Assembly: GCA_016873805.1 (NCBI GenBank)
Contig: VGVZ01000003.1
Location: forward strand, 62,001-126,000
Reading direction: 5' to 3'
Source: Ignavibacteria bacterium
GTDB lineage: Bacteria; Bacteroidota; Ignavibacteria; UBA10030
Length of the DNA stretch: 64,000 nucleotides
The position numbers were made by a program, and so were the translations under genes. Shown piece after piece: positions 34,664 through 45,000 of this stretch. Below the pieces are notes generated by a model. That model was given only the letters and a program-made list of their open reading frames with translations. It was not told the DNA's origin and did not search any database. Position 1 is the first letter of the stretch. Each line of letters opens with the position of its first letter.

Positions 34664-35047
34664 TTGGCTCGAATAGCTGGCATTGATATTCCCAAGAACA
34701 AGCGTGTCGAAGTCGCGCTCACGTACATTTACGGAATCGGACGGACCACTTCTCAGCAGATTCTGGAAGAGGCGGGCGTCGATCTCAACAAGCGAGTCGC
34801 TTCGTTGAGCGATGACGAAGTTTCAAAGATCCGGTCGATCATCCAGACAGACTACAAAGTTGAGGGGTCGCTCCGATCCGAGGTGCAGATGAACATCAAG
34901 CGGCTGATGGATATCGGCTGCTACCGCGGATTGCGGCACCGCAAAGGATTGCCGGTCAACGGACAGCGGACGCGAACCAACGCCCGGACGCGTAAAGGGA
35001 AGAGGAAGACTGTCGCGGGCAAGAAGAAAGCGGCAGAGAAGAAGTAA
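34664..35047 (+). CDS. rpsM: 30S ribosomal protein S13
   Basis: 127 residues from TTG at 34664 after [26 protein letters not shown] and the signature [20 protein letters not shown] near residue 91 identify S13, which bridges to the 50S subunit. A Lys-rich tail ([18 protein letters not shown]) closes it. Confidence 0.97.
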   Translation: MARIAGIDIPKNKRVEVALTYIYGIGRTTSQQILEEAGVDLNKRVASLSDDEVSKIRSIIQTDYKVEGSLRSEVQMNIKRLMDIGCYRGLRHRKGLPVNGQRTRTNARTRKGKRKTVAGKKKAAEKK

Positions 35048-35106
35048 TGTGTCGTCGGCCGTGTTCGGCCGATCATTTTGGGATTCGTGTGTAAAGGAGA
35101 AACGAC

Positions 35107-35505
35107 GTGGCAAAGCAGACCGCAGCGCCGGTTACCAAGAAAAAGAAGAAAGTGCACGTTGATGTGAACGGGAAGGCCTTCGTGAAGGCGACCTTCAACA
35201 ACGTGATCGTCACTCTGACCGATACGTACGGCAACGTGATTGCATGGTCCTCGGCTGGAAAGAACGGATTCAAAGGTTCGCGCAAGAACACCCCGTATGC
35301 GGCCCAGGTTTCGGCCGAAGCAGCTGCCAAAGAGGCATATGATTTGGGATTGCGAAGGGTGGAAGTGTTCATCAAGGGGCCGGGCTCGGGACGAGAGGCC
35401 GCTGTTCGGTCGCTCCAGACTGCAGGCCTTGAAGTGACGATGATCCGGGACATCACGCCGATCCCGCACAACGGGTGTCGGCCGCCGAAGCGTCGAAGAG
35501 TCTGA
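35107..35505 (+). CDS. rpsK: 30S ribosomal protein S11
   Basis: 132 residues from a GTG start after AAAGGAG. The signature [20 protein letters not shown] is near residues 96-115; the C-terminus [10 protein letters not shown] is invariant. The first 15 residues are a Lys-rich extension. Confidence 0.97.
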   Translation: MAKQTAAPVTKKKKKVHVDVNGKAFVKATFNNVIVTLTDTYGNVIAWSSAGKNGFKGSRKNTPYAAQVSAEAAAKEAYDLGLRRVEVFIKGPGSGREAAVRSLQTAGLEVTMIRDITPIPHNGCRPPKRRRV

Positions 35506-35550
35506 CATCCGCGAACAAGAGTTTACTCAGATACTCACCAAAGGAGAACG

Positions 35551-36180
35551 ATGGCAAGATACATTGATGCCAATTGCAAACTGTGCCGACGGGAACGACA
35601 GAAGCTCTTCCTGAAAGGCACGAAGTGCTACACCGAAAAATGTCCGCTCGAAAAGAGGAACTATCCTCCGGGAGAGCACGGGCAGGGACGCCGTTCCAAG
35701 ATCTCGGAGTACGGTGTCCAGCTTCGTGAGAAGCAGAAAGTGCGCCGGATGTACGGACTGGCGGAGCAGCAATTCCGCAACTATTTTGAGCGGGCATTGA
35801 AGCAGACCGGTCGAACGGGCGAAACGTTGGTGAAGACTCTCGAGCGTCGGTTCGACAACGTACTGTACCGGCTGGGCCTGGCGCCGTCGCGCAAATCTGC
35901 CCGTCAGCTGATTCTTCATCGTCACGTGATGGTGAACAATCGCATCGTGGATATCCCCTCATACCTGCTGAATGCGGGAGATGTGATTCAGATTCGTGAG
36001 AAGAGCAAGAAGTTGGATGTTATCCACGAATCGATGAAGAGGATGAAAGATACGGCGATGCTGCCGTGGCTCAGTCTCGATAAGGCGACCTTGTCGGGGA
36101 CTTTCCTCCAGATTCCCGAGCGTGCCGACGTTCCGTTGAATGCGAACGAACAGCTCATCGTTGAGTTGTACTCCAAGTAG
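35551..36180 (+). CDS. rpsD: 30S ribosomal protein S4, zinc-binding form
   Basis: 209 residues after AAAGGAG. The N-terminus has a four-cysteine site (C9, C12, C26, C31 region: NCKLCRRE ... KCYTEKCPLEKR), making it the C+ form. The S4 RNA-binding domain contains LERRFDNVLYRLGLAPSRKS near residue 95. S4 starts assembly of the 30S body and represses the alpha operon in Escherichia coli. Confidence 0.97.
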   Translation: MARYIDANCKLCRRERQKLFLKGTKCYTEKCPLEKRNYPPGEHGQGRRSKISEYGVQLREKQKVRRMYGLAEQQFRNYFERALKQTGRTGETLVKTLERRFDNVLYRLGLAPSRKSARQLILHRHVMVNNRIVDIPSYLLNAGDVIQIREKSKKLDVIHESMKRMKDTAMLPWLSLDKATLSGTFLQIPERADVPLNANEQLIVELYSK

Positions 36181-36227
36181 TTGTCCGCGACGTTTGTGCC
36201 TGACAGGCACGGGACGCGGAACGTGAA

Positions 36228-36255
36228 TTGCATTGACACTATCACAACCTATTAT
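36228..36255 (+). promoter_or_regulatory. Candidate internal promoter for rpoA-rplQ-engB
   Basis: TTGCAT at 36228-36233, a 16-base spacer and TATTAT at 36250-36255. The rpsD-rpoA gap (106 bases) also has hairpins GTGCCT/AGGCAC (36196-36210) and CCCCGT/ACGGGG (36257-36274); the latter ends just before the rpoA ribosome binding site. Sequence-only evidence. Confidence 0.4.
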
Positions 36256-36286
36256 GCCCCGTTGATCGACGGGGGGAAGGACATCC

Positions 36287-37276
36287 ATGAGTAATTCCTT
36301 TGTTCAAATGCCGGAGAAGATTGAACTCGATGAATCTTCCAAGAGCGGAACCTTCGGCCGGTTTACCGTTCAGCCGCTTGAGAAGGGATTCGGCGTGACG
36401 ATTGGAAACTCATTCCGGCGAGTCTTGTTGTCGTCGCTCCATGGGACGGCGATCACGGCAATCCGTGTGGATGGTATTCATCATGAATTCTCCACCATTA
36501 AAGGCGTGGTCGAGGATGTGACAGACCTCGTTCTGAATTTGAAGCAGGTTCGCATCAGACCGATATCGAAGAAAGCCACAAAGGTTAGTATTCGCGCAAA
36601 AGGACCCGGCAAGATTTCCGCGGGGACATTGCAGGATGCTTCCCCCGAGCTTGAAATCCTGAATCCGGAACTTCATCTGGCGACGTTGAACAAAGAAGCA
36701 GACTTCGAACTCGAGATGCGGCTCGGTCGTGGAAAAGGGTACGCGACCGCAGAAGAAAACAAATCGCCTGATCATCCATTGGGAACGATTGCGGTCGATT
36801 CGATCTTCACGCCGATTCGAAACGTGCGGTATTTCGTGGAGCCCACGCGTGTCGGCGGTCAGACTGACTACGAGAAACTTATCCTCGAAATCGAGACCGA
36901 TGGATCGATCACTCCGGAAGACGCGCTCACGCACGCAGGAAAGATTCTCCGGGATCATATTCAGCTGTTCATCGATCTCTCCGTAGAGCCCGAAGCAGAG
37001 AAAGAGGAGACGGAGTTGGACGCGGAAGTGGCCCGGATTCGGAAGCATCTTCTGACGAACGTCGATGAGCTCGAGCTTTCCGTCAGATCTCACAACTGCC
37101 TGCGCAGCGCCAATATCAGAACACTCGCCGATCTCGTGCGCAGGGATGAATCCGAGCTTCTCAAGTTCAGAAATTTCGGAAGAAAGTCCCTCGCCGAGCT
37201 CGCTCAGATCATTGAGGAAAAGGGACTCACCTTCGGTATGGATGTCGACAAGTACTTGAAGGATGGATTAGAATAA
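36287..37276 (+). CDS. rpoA: DNA-directed RNA polymerase subunit alpha
   Basis: 329 residues. The N-terminal assembly domain has FGVTIGNSFRRVLLSSLHGT near residue 37. The flexible linker follows residue ~235. The C-terminal DNA/activator-binding domain shows ELELSVRSHNCLRSANIRTL and FRNFGRKSLAEL. The ribosome binding site is GGAAGGA. Confidence 0.98.
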   Translation: MSNSFVQMPEKIELDESSKSGTFGRFTVQPLEKGFGVTIGNSFRRVLLSSLHGTAITAIRVDGIHHEFSTIKGVVEDVTDLVLNLKQVRIRPISKKATKVSIRAKGPGKISAGTLQDASPELEILNPELHLATLNKEADFELEMRLGRGKGYATAEENKSPDHPLGTIAVDSIFTPIRNVRYFVEPTRVGGQTDYEKLILEIETDGSITPEDALTHAGKILRDHIQLFIDLSVEPEAEKEETELDAEVARIRKHLLTNVDELELSVRSHNCLRSANIRTLADLVRRDESELLKFRNFGRKSLAELAQIIEEKGLTFGMDVDKYLKDGLE

Positions 37277-37297
37277 CGACATTGAAGGAACAGATTC

Positions 37298-37852
37298 ATG
37301 CGTCATCTCAAGTCAGGTAGAAAGTTAGGCCGCACGCGAAGCCATCGAAAGGCAACGTTGTCATCGCTCAGCACTGCAGTCATCGCTCACAAGCGGATCA
37401 CGACGACGCTCGCGAAGGCGAAAGAGACTCGAACGGTCGTCGAGAAGTTGGTGACGCGCGCGAAGCGAGCCGTGGCTTCTGAGGGAGAAGGGCAGACAAA
37501 GAATGTCCATGCGCGCCGGGAAGTGTTTTCCTTCCTTCGTGATCGCAAGGCAGTGACGACCTTGTTCAACGACATCGCCCCAAAGGTGGCCAGCAGACCG
37601 GGCGGATACACTCGGGTGGTCAAATTGGGACAACGTCGGGGTGATGGAGCGCAGCTCGCGCTTCTCGAATTTGTTGATTTCAATGTTGGTCAGTCCAAGA
37701 CCACGAAAACCCAGCCAAAAGCCGCAAAATCTGCGCAACGCAAAAAAGCCTCCAAGAAACCGGCCGTCAAGGCCGAAGCTGCTGCGGCAACCGAGGAGGC
37801 AGCATCACCGCAGGCCGAAGAACATACGGAATCAGAGACGAAAAAAGACTAG
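37298..37852 (+). CDS. rplQ: 50S ribosomal protein L17 with long C-terminal tail
   Basis: 184 residues, against the usual ~120. The core (MRHLKSGRKLGRTRSHRKAT to ALLEFVDFNV) ends near residue 129. The remaining ~55 residues are a Lys/Ala/Glu-rich tail whose first half is basic (KAAKSAQRKKASKKPAVKAE) and end is acidic (EEHTESETKKD). Last gene of the ribosomal block. Confidence 0.96.
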   Translation: MRHLKSGRKLGRTRSHRKATLSSLSTAVIAHKRITTTLAKAKETRTVVEKLVTRAKRAVASEGEGQTKNVHARREVFSFLRDRKAVTTLFNDIAPKVASRPGGYTRVVKLGQRRGDGAQLALLEFVDFNVGQSKTTKTQPKAAKSAQRKKASKKPAVKAEAAAATEEAASPQAEEHTESETKKD

Positions 37853-37909
37853 AGCGTTCGTTGGGTCGGTGATAGACGTTTCTTTTGAACAACGAAGAGG
37901 TACTGGCAT

Positions 37910-38539
37910 ATGCTCAAAATACATTCGGCTGAATTCCTTCAGGGCGTCACAGATCTCCGCCGGCTTCCCAAGAACGAGCTCCGAGAAGTCCTGTTCATCG
38001 GACGCTCGAACGTCGGGAAATCCACACTCCTGAACAAACTCTGCAATCGGCGAAATCTCGCACGCTCCAGCTCGACACCCGGAAAGACGAGGGAAATCAA
38101 CTATTATCTCATCAACAACGAATTGTATTTCGTTGATTTGCCCGGATACGGCTATGCAAAAGTTCCGGAGCAGATGCGCGCAGGATGGAAGAAGCTGATC
38201 GAGGAATTCCTCAAGCGGGGATTCCCCATCACGCTCGCCATCCAACTCATCGACGCGCGTCAGGATCCCACGCCGCTCGATCTCATGATGATGGACTGGC
38301 TCGAATACTATGAGGTTCCCTACTTGCTTGTCCTGACGAAGTCAGATAAGCTTCCGGTCAGCAAGCTCGGCAAACAAGTCGACGCATACAAAGTGAGGTT
38401 TGAAAAGAATCTCTCCGAAGGATTCTGCAGCGGCATCGTTCCATTCTCGAGCGTTTCGGGCGATGGGCGAAATGATCTGTTGAAGATCGTCAATGGTCAT
38501 CTCAAGAATTCCGGAGGCCGGCAGAAGGAAGCGGTCTAG
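37910..38539 (+). CDS. engB: Ribosome biogenesis GTP-binding protein EngB/YsxC
   Basis: 209 residues. A TRAFAC GTPase needed for late 50S assembly. G1 GRSNVGKSTL near residue 31, G2 region SSTPGKTR, G3 DLPGYGYAK and G4 TKSDK are all intact. GAAGAGG precedes the ATG. It is followed by an intrinsic terminator, which closes the ribosomal transcript. Confidence 0.96.
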   Translation: MLKIHSAEFLQGVTDLRRLPKNELREVLFIGRSNVGKSTLLNKLCNRRNLARSSSTPGKTREINYYLINNELYFVDLPGYGYAKVPEQMRAGWKKLIEEFLKRGFPITLAIQLIDARQDPTPLDLMMMDWLEYYEVPYLLVLTKSDKLPVSKLGKQVDAYKVRFEKNLSEGFCSGIVPFSSVSGDGRNDLLKIVNGHLKNSGGRQKEAV

Positions 38540-38562
38540 ATCAGTCCAACGTGACATTCAGC

Positions 38563-38592
38563 AAAGCTCCGCATCGCAGTGGGGCTTTTTGC
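38563..38592 (+). terminator. Intrinsic terminator after engB
   Basis: AAAGCTCC (38563-38570) pairs with GGGGCTTT (38581-38588, one G-T pair) over a 10-base loop. TTGCTTTTT follows. It lies 24 bases after the engB stop. Confidence 0.7.
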
Positions 38593-38715
38593 TTTTTGGA
38601 CGTGAGGAACATCCTGCTCAAGTGCGAGAGAGTGCCGCCAAATGCTCTCTCGCACCGGCGAAAGCATTTCCATTGCCTTCCACCTTTCCACGCACAGTGA
38701 AGTCCCTTCTCTTCG

Positions 38716-38744
38716 TTGACTTTCACCGGGTAAAGTGATACTAT
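38716..38744 (+). promoter_or_regulatory. Promoter of the aminotransferase-serA operon
   Basis: TTGACT at 38716-38721, exactly 17 bases, then TACTAT at 38739-38744 followed by TG. It lies about 40 bases before the chosen start, downstream of the engB terminator. Confidence 0.65.
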
Positions 38745-38787
38745 TGGGCGAATCAAAATGACCTTCATGCCCGCATACGGAGCAGCC

Positions 38788-39918
38788 GTGAAGAAACGTC
38801 TCTTTACACCTGGACCGACACCCATTCCGGAGTCCGTCCTGCTGAAGATGTCCGAGCCGATCATCCATCACAGGAATCCCGAGTTTCAGGAAATCCTCAC
38901 GAGGATGCATGACAACCTGAAGTATCTGTTCCAGACGGACCATCCGGTTGTTGCATTGACGTGCTCCGGCACCGGCGGTGTCGAGGCGACGTTCGTCAGT
39001 CTCTTTTCACCGGGCGACACGATTATCTCCGTGAACAACGGCAAGTTCGGGGAGCGATGGGTGAGAATGCCGAGGACATTCGGACTCGAGGTTGAAGAAA
39101 TCGCGATTCCTTGGGGATCCGCGCCCACCGTCGAGCAGATTCTTGATGCCCTGAAGCGCAGGCCCGAAGCGAAAGCGGTGTACCTCACTCAGAGTGAAAC
39201 GTCGACCGGAACGGCAACGGACGTCAAGGCCATCGCCGCGGCCGTGAACGAAGAATATGACGCGCTGGTGTGCGTCGACGGTATCTCGGCGGTTGGAGCA
39301 ATGGAACTAAGATTCGATGAATGGGGCATCGATGTCTGCATCACCGGTTCGCAGAAGGGTCTCATGGTTCCGCCCGGGCTGGCATTCGTGGCGGTCAGCG
39401 CACGCGCAATTGCGGCGATGGAACGTTCCACCATGCCGAGGTTCTATCTCGATCTGGGGCGAGCGCTGAAATCATACAAGGCAAATGACACACCGTGGAC
39501 TCCGGCAATCACCCTGTTGATCGGCGTGGATGTATCACTCCGGCTGATCCGAGAAGAGGGTCTCGAGAAGGTGTGGGAGCGACATACGCGCCTCTCGAAT
39601 GCGGTCCGTGCCGGAGTGTCCGGCATGGGCCTCCGTTTGTTTTCGCAGAATCCGTCAAACGCGGTTACGGCTGTCTGGATGCCTGAGGGGATTGATTGGA
39701 AGGCATTCAATCGCGTCCTGAAGCACGATCACGGGATAACGATTGCCGGGGGACAGGATAGCTTCGCCGGCAAGTTGTTTCGCATATCGCATCTCGGCTA
39801 CTATGACGATCTCGACGTCATCGCAGTGATCTCGGCAATCGAAAAATCGTTCGTCGCATGTGGCTATCAATTTGAAGTCGGTTCCGGGTTATCAAGCGCG
39901 CAAGCGTTGCTGGTTTGA
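38788..39918 (+). CDS. Class V aminotransferase (alanine/serine-glyoxylate aminotransferase family)
   Basis: 376 residues from GTG at 38788, which has GGAG 5 bases upstream; in-frame ATGs at 38758 and 38767 lack such a site but cannot be excluded. KKRLFTPGPTPIPESVLLKM at the N-terminus and the PLP-lysine context TGSQKGLMVPPGLAF near residue 190 are typical of the AGAT / serine-pyruvate family (fold type I, class V). These enzymes use alanine or serine with glyoxylate or pyruvate. Pairing with serA suggests a role in serine formation, possibly as the phosphoserine transaminase in place of SerC. That substrate is inferred, not shown. Confidence 0.88.
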   Translation: MKKRLFTPGPTPIPESVLLKMSEPIIHHRNPEFQEILTRMHDNLKYLFQTDHPVVALTCSGTGGVEATFVSLFSPGDTIISVNNGKFGERWVRMPRTFGLEVEEIAIPWGSAPTVEQILDALKRRPEAKAVYLTQSETSTGTATDVKAIAAAVNEEYDALVCVDGISAVGAMELRFDEWGIDVCITGSQKGLMVPPGLAFVAVSARAIAAMERSTMPRFYLDLGRALKSYKANDTPWTPAITLLIGVDVSLRLIREEGLEKVWERHTRLSNAVRAGVSGMGLRLFSQNPSNAVTAVWMPEGIDWKAFNRVLKHDHGITIAGGQDSFAGKLFRISHLGYYDDLDVIAVISAIEKSFVACGYQFEVGSGLSSAQALLV

Positions 39919-39945
39919 CAAACCGAACCGAACGGAGAAGGAATC

Positions 39946-41535
39946 GTGCCCTCATCCCCCAAAATCCTCCTTACCGACCGAGTTGAGGCCGTCTGCGCGG
40001 AAATCTTGACGCGGGAAGGTTTTCAGGTCGATATCCACAAAGATGCCGATCCGGCACGCCTTTTTGATGTCATTGGCGAGTACGACGGCTTGGTCGTGAG
40101 AAGCGTGACGCGGGTCACATCAGAATTGCTGAATCGGGCTCTATCGCTCAAGGTGATCGGAAGGGCCGGAGCCGGAGTAGACACGATTGACGTAACAGCC
40201 GCCACCCGACGGGGCATTTTGGTCATGAATACCCCTGGGGGAAACACCGTTTCCACGGCTGAACATACGATGTCTCTACTCCTGTCAATGGCTCGAAACA
40301 TCCCTCAGGCCTGCGGTTCCATGAGAGAAGGGAAATGGGAGCGAAGCAGGTTCCTCGGGACGGAGCTGTGTGGGAAGACTCTCGGAATCGTCGGTTTGGG
40401 AAAAATCGGCCGGGAGGTCGCCAAGCGATGCCAGGCCTTCGAGATGACCGTTATCGGGTGCGATCCTGTTCTTTCAGCCGAGGTTGCTTCCAAGTTTGGA
40501 ATCGAGCTGGTCGCTCTTGAAGAGCTTCTCAATCGGTCAGATTTCATTACGATTCACGCTCCTCTCAATGACGAGACGCGGGGCCTCATCGGAAGGAAAC
40601 AGATTGAGCTCTGCAAAGATGGCGTCCGGTTCGTCAATTGCGCCCGCGGCGGTATCGTGGAGGAACAAGCGCTTCTCGAAGCGCTGGAGAGCGGAAAGGT
40701 CGCTAGTGCGGCACTCGACGTGTTCTCGACGGAACCCCCTTCGCACAATCCGCTGGTTCATCATCCTAGGGTTGTCGTGACTCCACATCTCGGTGCATCG
40801 ACAGAAGAGGCACAAGAGAAAGTGGCGAGACAGATCGCCGAACAAATTGCAGACTTCTTTCACGGCAGGCGGATCACCGGAGCGGTGAATGGAGAAGTTC
40901 TGGGAATGGCGTTGAGCGAGGATGTGCAGCCCTATGCGCGATTGGCTGAACATATCGGGCGATTTCTCGCTCAGGTGGTGAACGGATCTCTCAAGCAGGT
41001 GACGGTGGCCTGTAAAGGGAGCGTCCTGGCTCGTTCATCCGAGCTCATCGTTTCCTCGACGATGAAAGGCGTGCTCGCCCAGTTCCTCTCGGAACCGGTC
41101 AACCTGGTGAATGTCCGAGCGATTGCGAAGGAGATCGGTATTACGGTCGTCGCGTCTCAGGAAGATGCTGCGAAACCGTATGCGAACCTTCTTGAGATTG
41201 AATATGTTACAGACAGGGAGGCACGAAAGGCAGGAGGAACGGTATTCAATGGCTCGCTGATCCGGATAGTTCAAATCGACGGCTATCACGTCGAGATCGT
41301 ACCGGAAGGGTATTTGCTGATCTACGAGAACGTCGATCGACCGGGAATGCTCGCGCAGATGGGGACGATTCTCGCGTGTGAGAACATCAACATTGCAGGC
41401 CTCTCGCTGGGGAGGACCGTTCCGGGCGAGCGCGCATTGACTATCATGAGCATCGATTCGAAGATTCCGGACGGGATCCTAGGCAGATTGCGGCAAGTGG
41501 AGGGGATTTCGAATCTGAAGTTTGTGTTCCTTTGA
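39946..41535 (+). CDS. serA: D-3-phosphoglycerate dehydrogenase
   Basis: 529 residues from GTG after GGAGAAGG. It catalyses the first step of serine synthesis, 3-phosphoglycerate to 3-phosphohydroxypyruvate with NAD. The NAD loop GLGKIGREVAKR is near residue 149. Catalytic Arg (NCARGG), Glu and His (TPHLGAST) lie in order. It is the long form: an allosteric substrate-binding domain from ~320 and a C-terminal ACT domain (YENVDRPGMLAQMGTILACE), the usual site of serine feedback inhibition. 27 bases after the aminotransferase. Confidence 0.97.
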   Translation: MPSSPKILLTDRVEAVCAEILTREGFQVDIHKDADPARLFDVIGEYDGLVVRSVTRVTSELLNRALSLKVIGRAGAGVDTIDVTAATRRGILVMNTPGGNTVSTAEHTMSLLLSMARNIPQACGSMREGKWERSRFLGTELCGKTLGIVGLGKIGREVAKRCQAFEMTVIGCDPVLSAEVASKFGIELVALEELLNRSDFITIHAPLNDETRGLIGRKQIELCKDGVRFVNCARGGIVEEQALLEALESGKVASAALDVFSTEPPSHNPLVHHPRVVVTPHLGASTEEAQEKVARQIAEQIADFFHGRRITGAVNGEVLGMALSEDVQPYARLAEHIGRFLAQVVNGSLKQVTVACKGSVLARSSELIVSSTMKGVLAQFLSEPVNLVNVRAIAKEIGITVVASQEDAAKPYANLLEIEYVTDREARKAGGTVFNGSLIRIVQIDGYHVEIVPEGYLLIYENVDRPGMLAQMGTILACENINIAGLSLGRTVPGERALTIMSIDSKIPDGILGRLRQVEGISNLKFVFL

Positions 41536-41712
41536 TACTCCGGTAGCGGGGTGTCGATTTAATTTCTCTTAAGTTACGTGATGCGGAACTCGAAAGAGAC
41601 GATCTTGATATATAAGTCTCTCATTTCAGGGGGCTTAGAGGCATCATCGACGTGAGGCTTCTGGTTGTCAGGGTGGGAGATCCGGATTGCGGAGCTGCAA
41701 CTCCATGGAAAC

Positions 41713-41741
41713 TTGACAAAAAGCCTTATGTGTTCTATATT
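41713..41741 (+). promoter_or_regulatory. Promoter of TonB/T9SS cassette A
   Basis: A perfect TTGACA at 41713-41718, 17 bases, then TATATT at 41736-41741 followed by TG. The predicted start near 41748 leaves a leader of about 300 bases before the receptor gene. The stretch 41536-41712 before it contains no gene; a short ACTCCG/CGGGGT hairpin just after serA could be a weak terminator. Confidence 0.75.
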
Positions 41742-41781
41742 TGACTCGAAGTGCTTCACGCTATCTGTTTATAGTTCGGAG

Positions 41782-41791
41782 GGAGGTGATC
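41782..41791 (+). promoter_or_regulatory. Extended anti-16S element in the leader of cassette A, without a start codon
   Basis: GGAGGTGATC is complementary to the last bases of a standard 16S rRNA 3' end (GATCACCTCC), far beyond a normal Shine-Dalgarno. No ATG, GTG or TTG stands at a usable distance, and the real start is 259 bases further on. The leader of cassette B has the same motif (50397-50409), followed in both by CTGRG and GCGCGCG. Confidence 0.5.
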
Positions 41792-42049
41792 TGAGAGCGC
41801 GCGGTATCCAGAGCGCCGACGTATGAGTTTGTGAACGCTTCGCGGTAGATGTATCCATTGGCCAAGCAACCTGCTTCCGTAGTCTGCTTTGCGCTTGAGC
41901 GAGTAGTAATGTGCGGAGTGCTCGTTGGGTTGAGGAATGACGCAGCATCGCGGTCAATCCTCGGGTGCTACTCATTCTGGCCAATCCTTCTGTTTGTAGA
42001 AACCTCTGTACAATCAATTCAACTCATATCCATCAAAGAGGAGGTAGAT

Positions 42050-45000
42050 ATGCTTCGTAACCTCTTGATTACTACCACTCTGTTGCTCGTTTTCCCAGTG
42101 CTCCTTTTTGCCCAGGACGGTAAGCTCCGTGGCAAAGTCACAGACAGGGAGTCCGGAGATCCTCTGATCGGGGCGAACGTGGTGATAGATGGTACAAGTC
42201 TGGGTGCATCGACAGACATCAGCGGTGAATATGTCATCCTGGCTGTGCCGCCGGGCACCTATGCGGTGAAGGTCTCGTACATCGGCTACTCGCCGGTCAC
42301 GATCTCCAACATCCGGGTCGGTGCAAACCTGACGGTCAGGCAGGATTTTGCTTTGTCGACCACGGCTATCGCGGTTGAGGCCGTTGAAATCGTGGCCGAT
42401 CGTCCCCTGATTCAGAGAAACACGACGAATACGGTCCGAGTGACGACCCAGGAGAATATTAAGAACCTCCCGTTCCGCGGGCTTCAGAATATCATCGCCT
42501 TGGAGGCCGGTGTTGTTCAGCAGAACGGAAACCTGTATGTCCGCGGCGGCCGCTCGGGTGAAGTGGCATACTTTGTTGACGGCGCAGGCGTCACAAACCC
42601 GATTTTCAACAGCGAAAACGTCAGTGTTATTCAGGAAGCGGTCGAAGAACTCCAGCTCCAAGCCGGCGGATATACGGCGGAACTGGGCGGTTCGAACGCC
42701 GGTATCGCACGGACAACGATGCGATCAGGCGGCAGTTCCTTCACCGGCAGTATTGACTACCAGACTGACGACTTTGCGAAGCCGGGCGAGGAGTTTTTGG
42801 GTACGACATCGCGTGGCTATCGGAACGCTGTTGTCACCGTCGGTGGCCCGCTGCCGTTTGCAAAGAACGTGAAGTTATTCTTTGCCGGTCAGCACAACTA
42901 CGTCCGCAATCGTCAGGCCATTCTCATCGAACCCTTCAAATTCGAGAACCTCTTGAGCGACGTGAATGATGCGAGAGGGGCAGGGCAACCGTTGCCGGGT
43001 CCAATCGAATTCAAGCGCAACTATCTCTACAATAACTATGGCATGACCAATACGTTTCAGGGAACCGTGCTATGGGATTTGGCGCCGTTCAAGCTCAAGG
43101 CGACCGCAAGCTACGATTTCTTTGAGCGTCCCTCTGGTGGTCAGTGGCCGACAGCATTGCGATTTTATTTCAACCAGGGCCGGAACCTGATGCAGGAGAC
43201 GGGAACGTATTTTGGCAACGTCAGATTGACCCACGTGATCAATCCGACCACGTTCTATGAAATCGGCGTGTGGGGACAGCTGCGTTCGTTCCGTTCCTAT
43301 GATCCTGACTTCGGCGACGACTGGAAGTTGTATGCGGACAGCACTGCGAACGCCGACAAGGGATTCACAGGGTTCCGCGCGAAATATCGCGGCCCGAACA
43401 ATTACAGCATTATCAATGCGTTCACGATCCAGCATGAAAACTCCCCGAACAACTCGTACAGCAAGAACGAGCAGATGTCGCTCGGATTCTCCGCTGACCT
43501 CACCTCCCAGCTCGACAAAAACTGGGAATTGAAAGCCGGCGGCAGGTTGGAATCATGGACGGTCCGCAACTGGGCAATCAGCGACATTTCCTCTTACATG
43601 CGGTTCGCGTTTGGTGAGGATGGGAAGAGCGTCCGGACGTTCACCGACGCGCAAGAGCGGAGAATTCGGCTTGCGCAGCGCGGCGTCATCAACCACTACG
43701 GCTTCGATGTGGATGGAAACAAGGTCGATAGCGGCGTCGATGCTCCTCCGCAGCCGATGTTTGCCTCGGCATATGTCCAGAATCGGTTCGAGTACGATGA
43801 CCTGATTCTGAACCTCGGTGTTCGGTTCGAGTATTTCGATACCGATCACAAATCGTTCAGCGATCCGAACAGCCTGAAGAATGCAAACTTCAGCGCTGAC
43901 TTCGATCCAAACCTTGACGTGATTAACGAGCAAGCCCTCGTTGGCGTGGATCCGTTCCAGCTCGTTCTTCCGCGGGTCAGCTTCTCGTTCCCGGTCACAG
44001 ACAAGACCGTGTTCTACGCGCAGTACGGCAAGTACGCTCAGATGCCCTCGTTGAACCAACTCTACGTCGGCACGGCGACTTTGAGCCGCTCGGTCAGCCC
44101 GATCACTCGTGGAAATGCCTTCTTGACGCCGGTTGGGTTCTTCATGAAGCCAGAGCGCACCACGCAGTACGAAATGGGTATCCGTCAGCTGCTGAGCGAC
44201 AACTTTGCATTTACCGTCAGTGGGTTCTACAAGGATCTTAAGGACCAGCTGAATGTTCGTCTCTATGCTCCGGAAGGCACGCGACTCTTCATCTCGTACC
44301 TGAACGAGGACTTTGGTACGACGAAAGGCGTCGAGTTGACCCTCGAACTGCGTCGGACGAACCGACTCGCCGCAAAGGTGAACTACACGCTCTCCGATGC
44401 GCAGGGAACGGGCTCCGATCCTCGTTCGGCTCAAGGCGCGATCGAGCAGAATATCGGTCGACCGATCAGCATCATTGCTCCGCTTGCGTTCAATCAGGCT
44501 CATCGCGGATCGATCATGCTTGACTATCGCTTTGCGAAAGGGGACGGCGGACCAATTCTTGAAGGCCTTGGAGCCAACGTTCTCCTGACCTTCAATAGCG
44601 GCCACAATTACACACGGGTAAAGGAACCGACCGAACTCGGTCAGTCGAATCCCTGGGACGTCGGAGTCGAGAACATGAACGATCCTCGCTCCAGCTTCCC
44701 GGTTGAGCCGCTGAACAATTCGACGACTCCTTGGATCTTCAATGTGGATCTCAATCTCAGTAAGATGTTCTATCTTGGTGATGTGAATCTCGAGTTCTAC
44801 GTGAACGTACTGAATCTCTTCAACTCGAAGCAGATTCTGAACGTCTATCCGACCACTGGTACTGCGCAGGATGACGGATGGCTGACGAGCCCGCTCGCGG
44901 CTCCGTTTGCCGCAGATCCGCAGTATGTCGCATTCTATAAGGCGATCAATCAGGACAATCGCTGGGCCTATATGGGTGCGGGACGCGGTCAGGTTGGCAC

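Noticed and set aside
41849-42049. N-terminal extension of the first TonB receptor
   Set aside because: The real start at 42050 has a strong ribosome binding site and begins a signal peptide matching the paralogue. The upstream 67 codons have no counterpart there.
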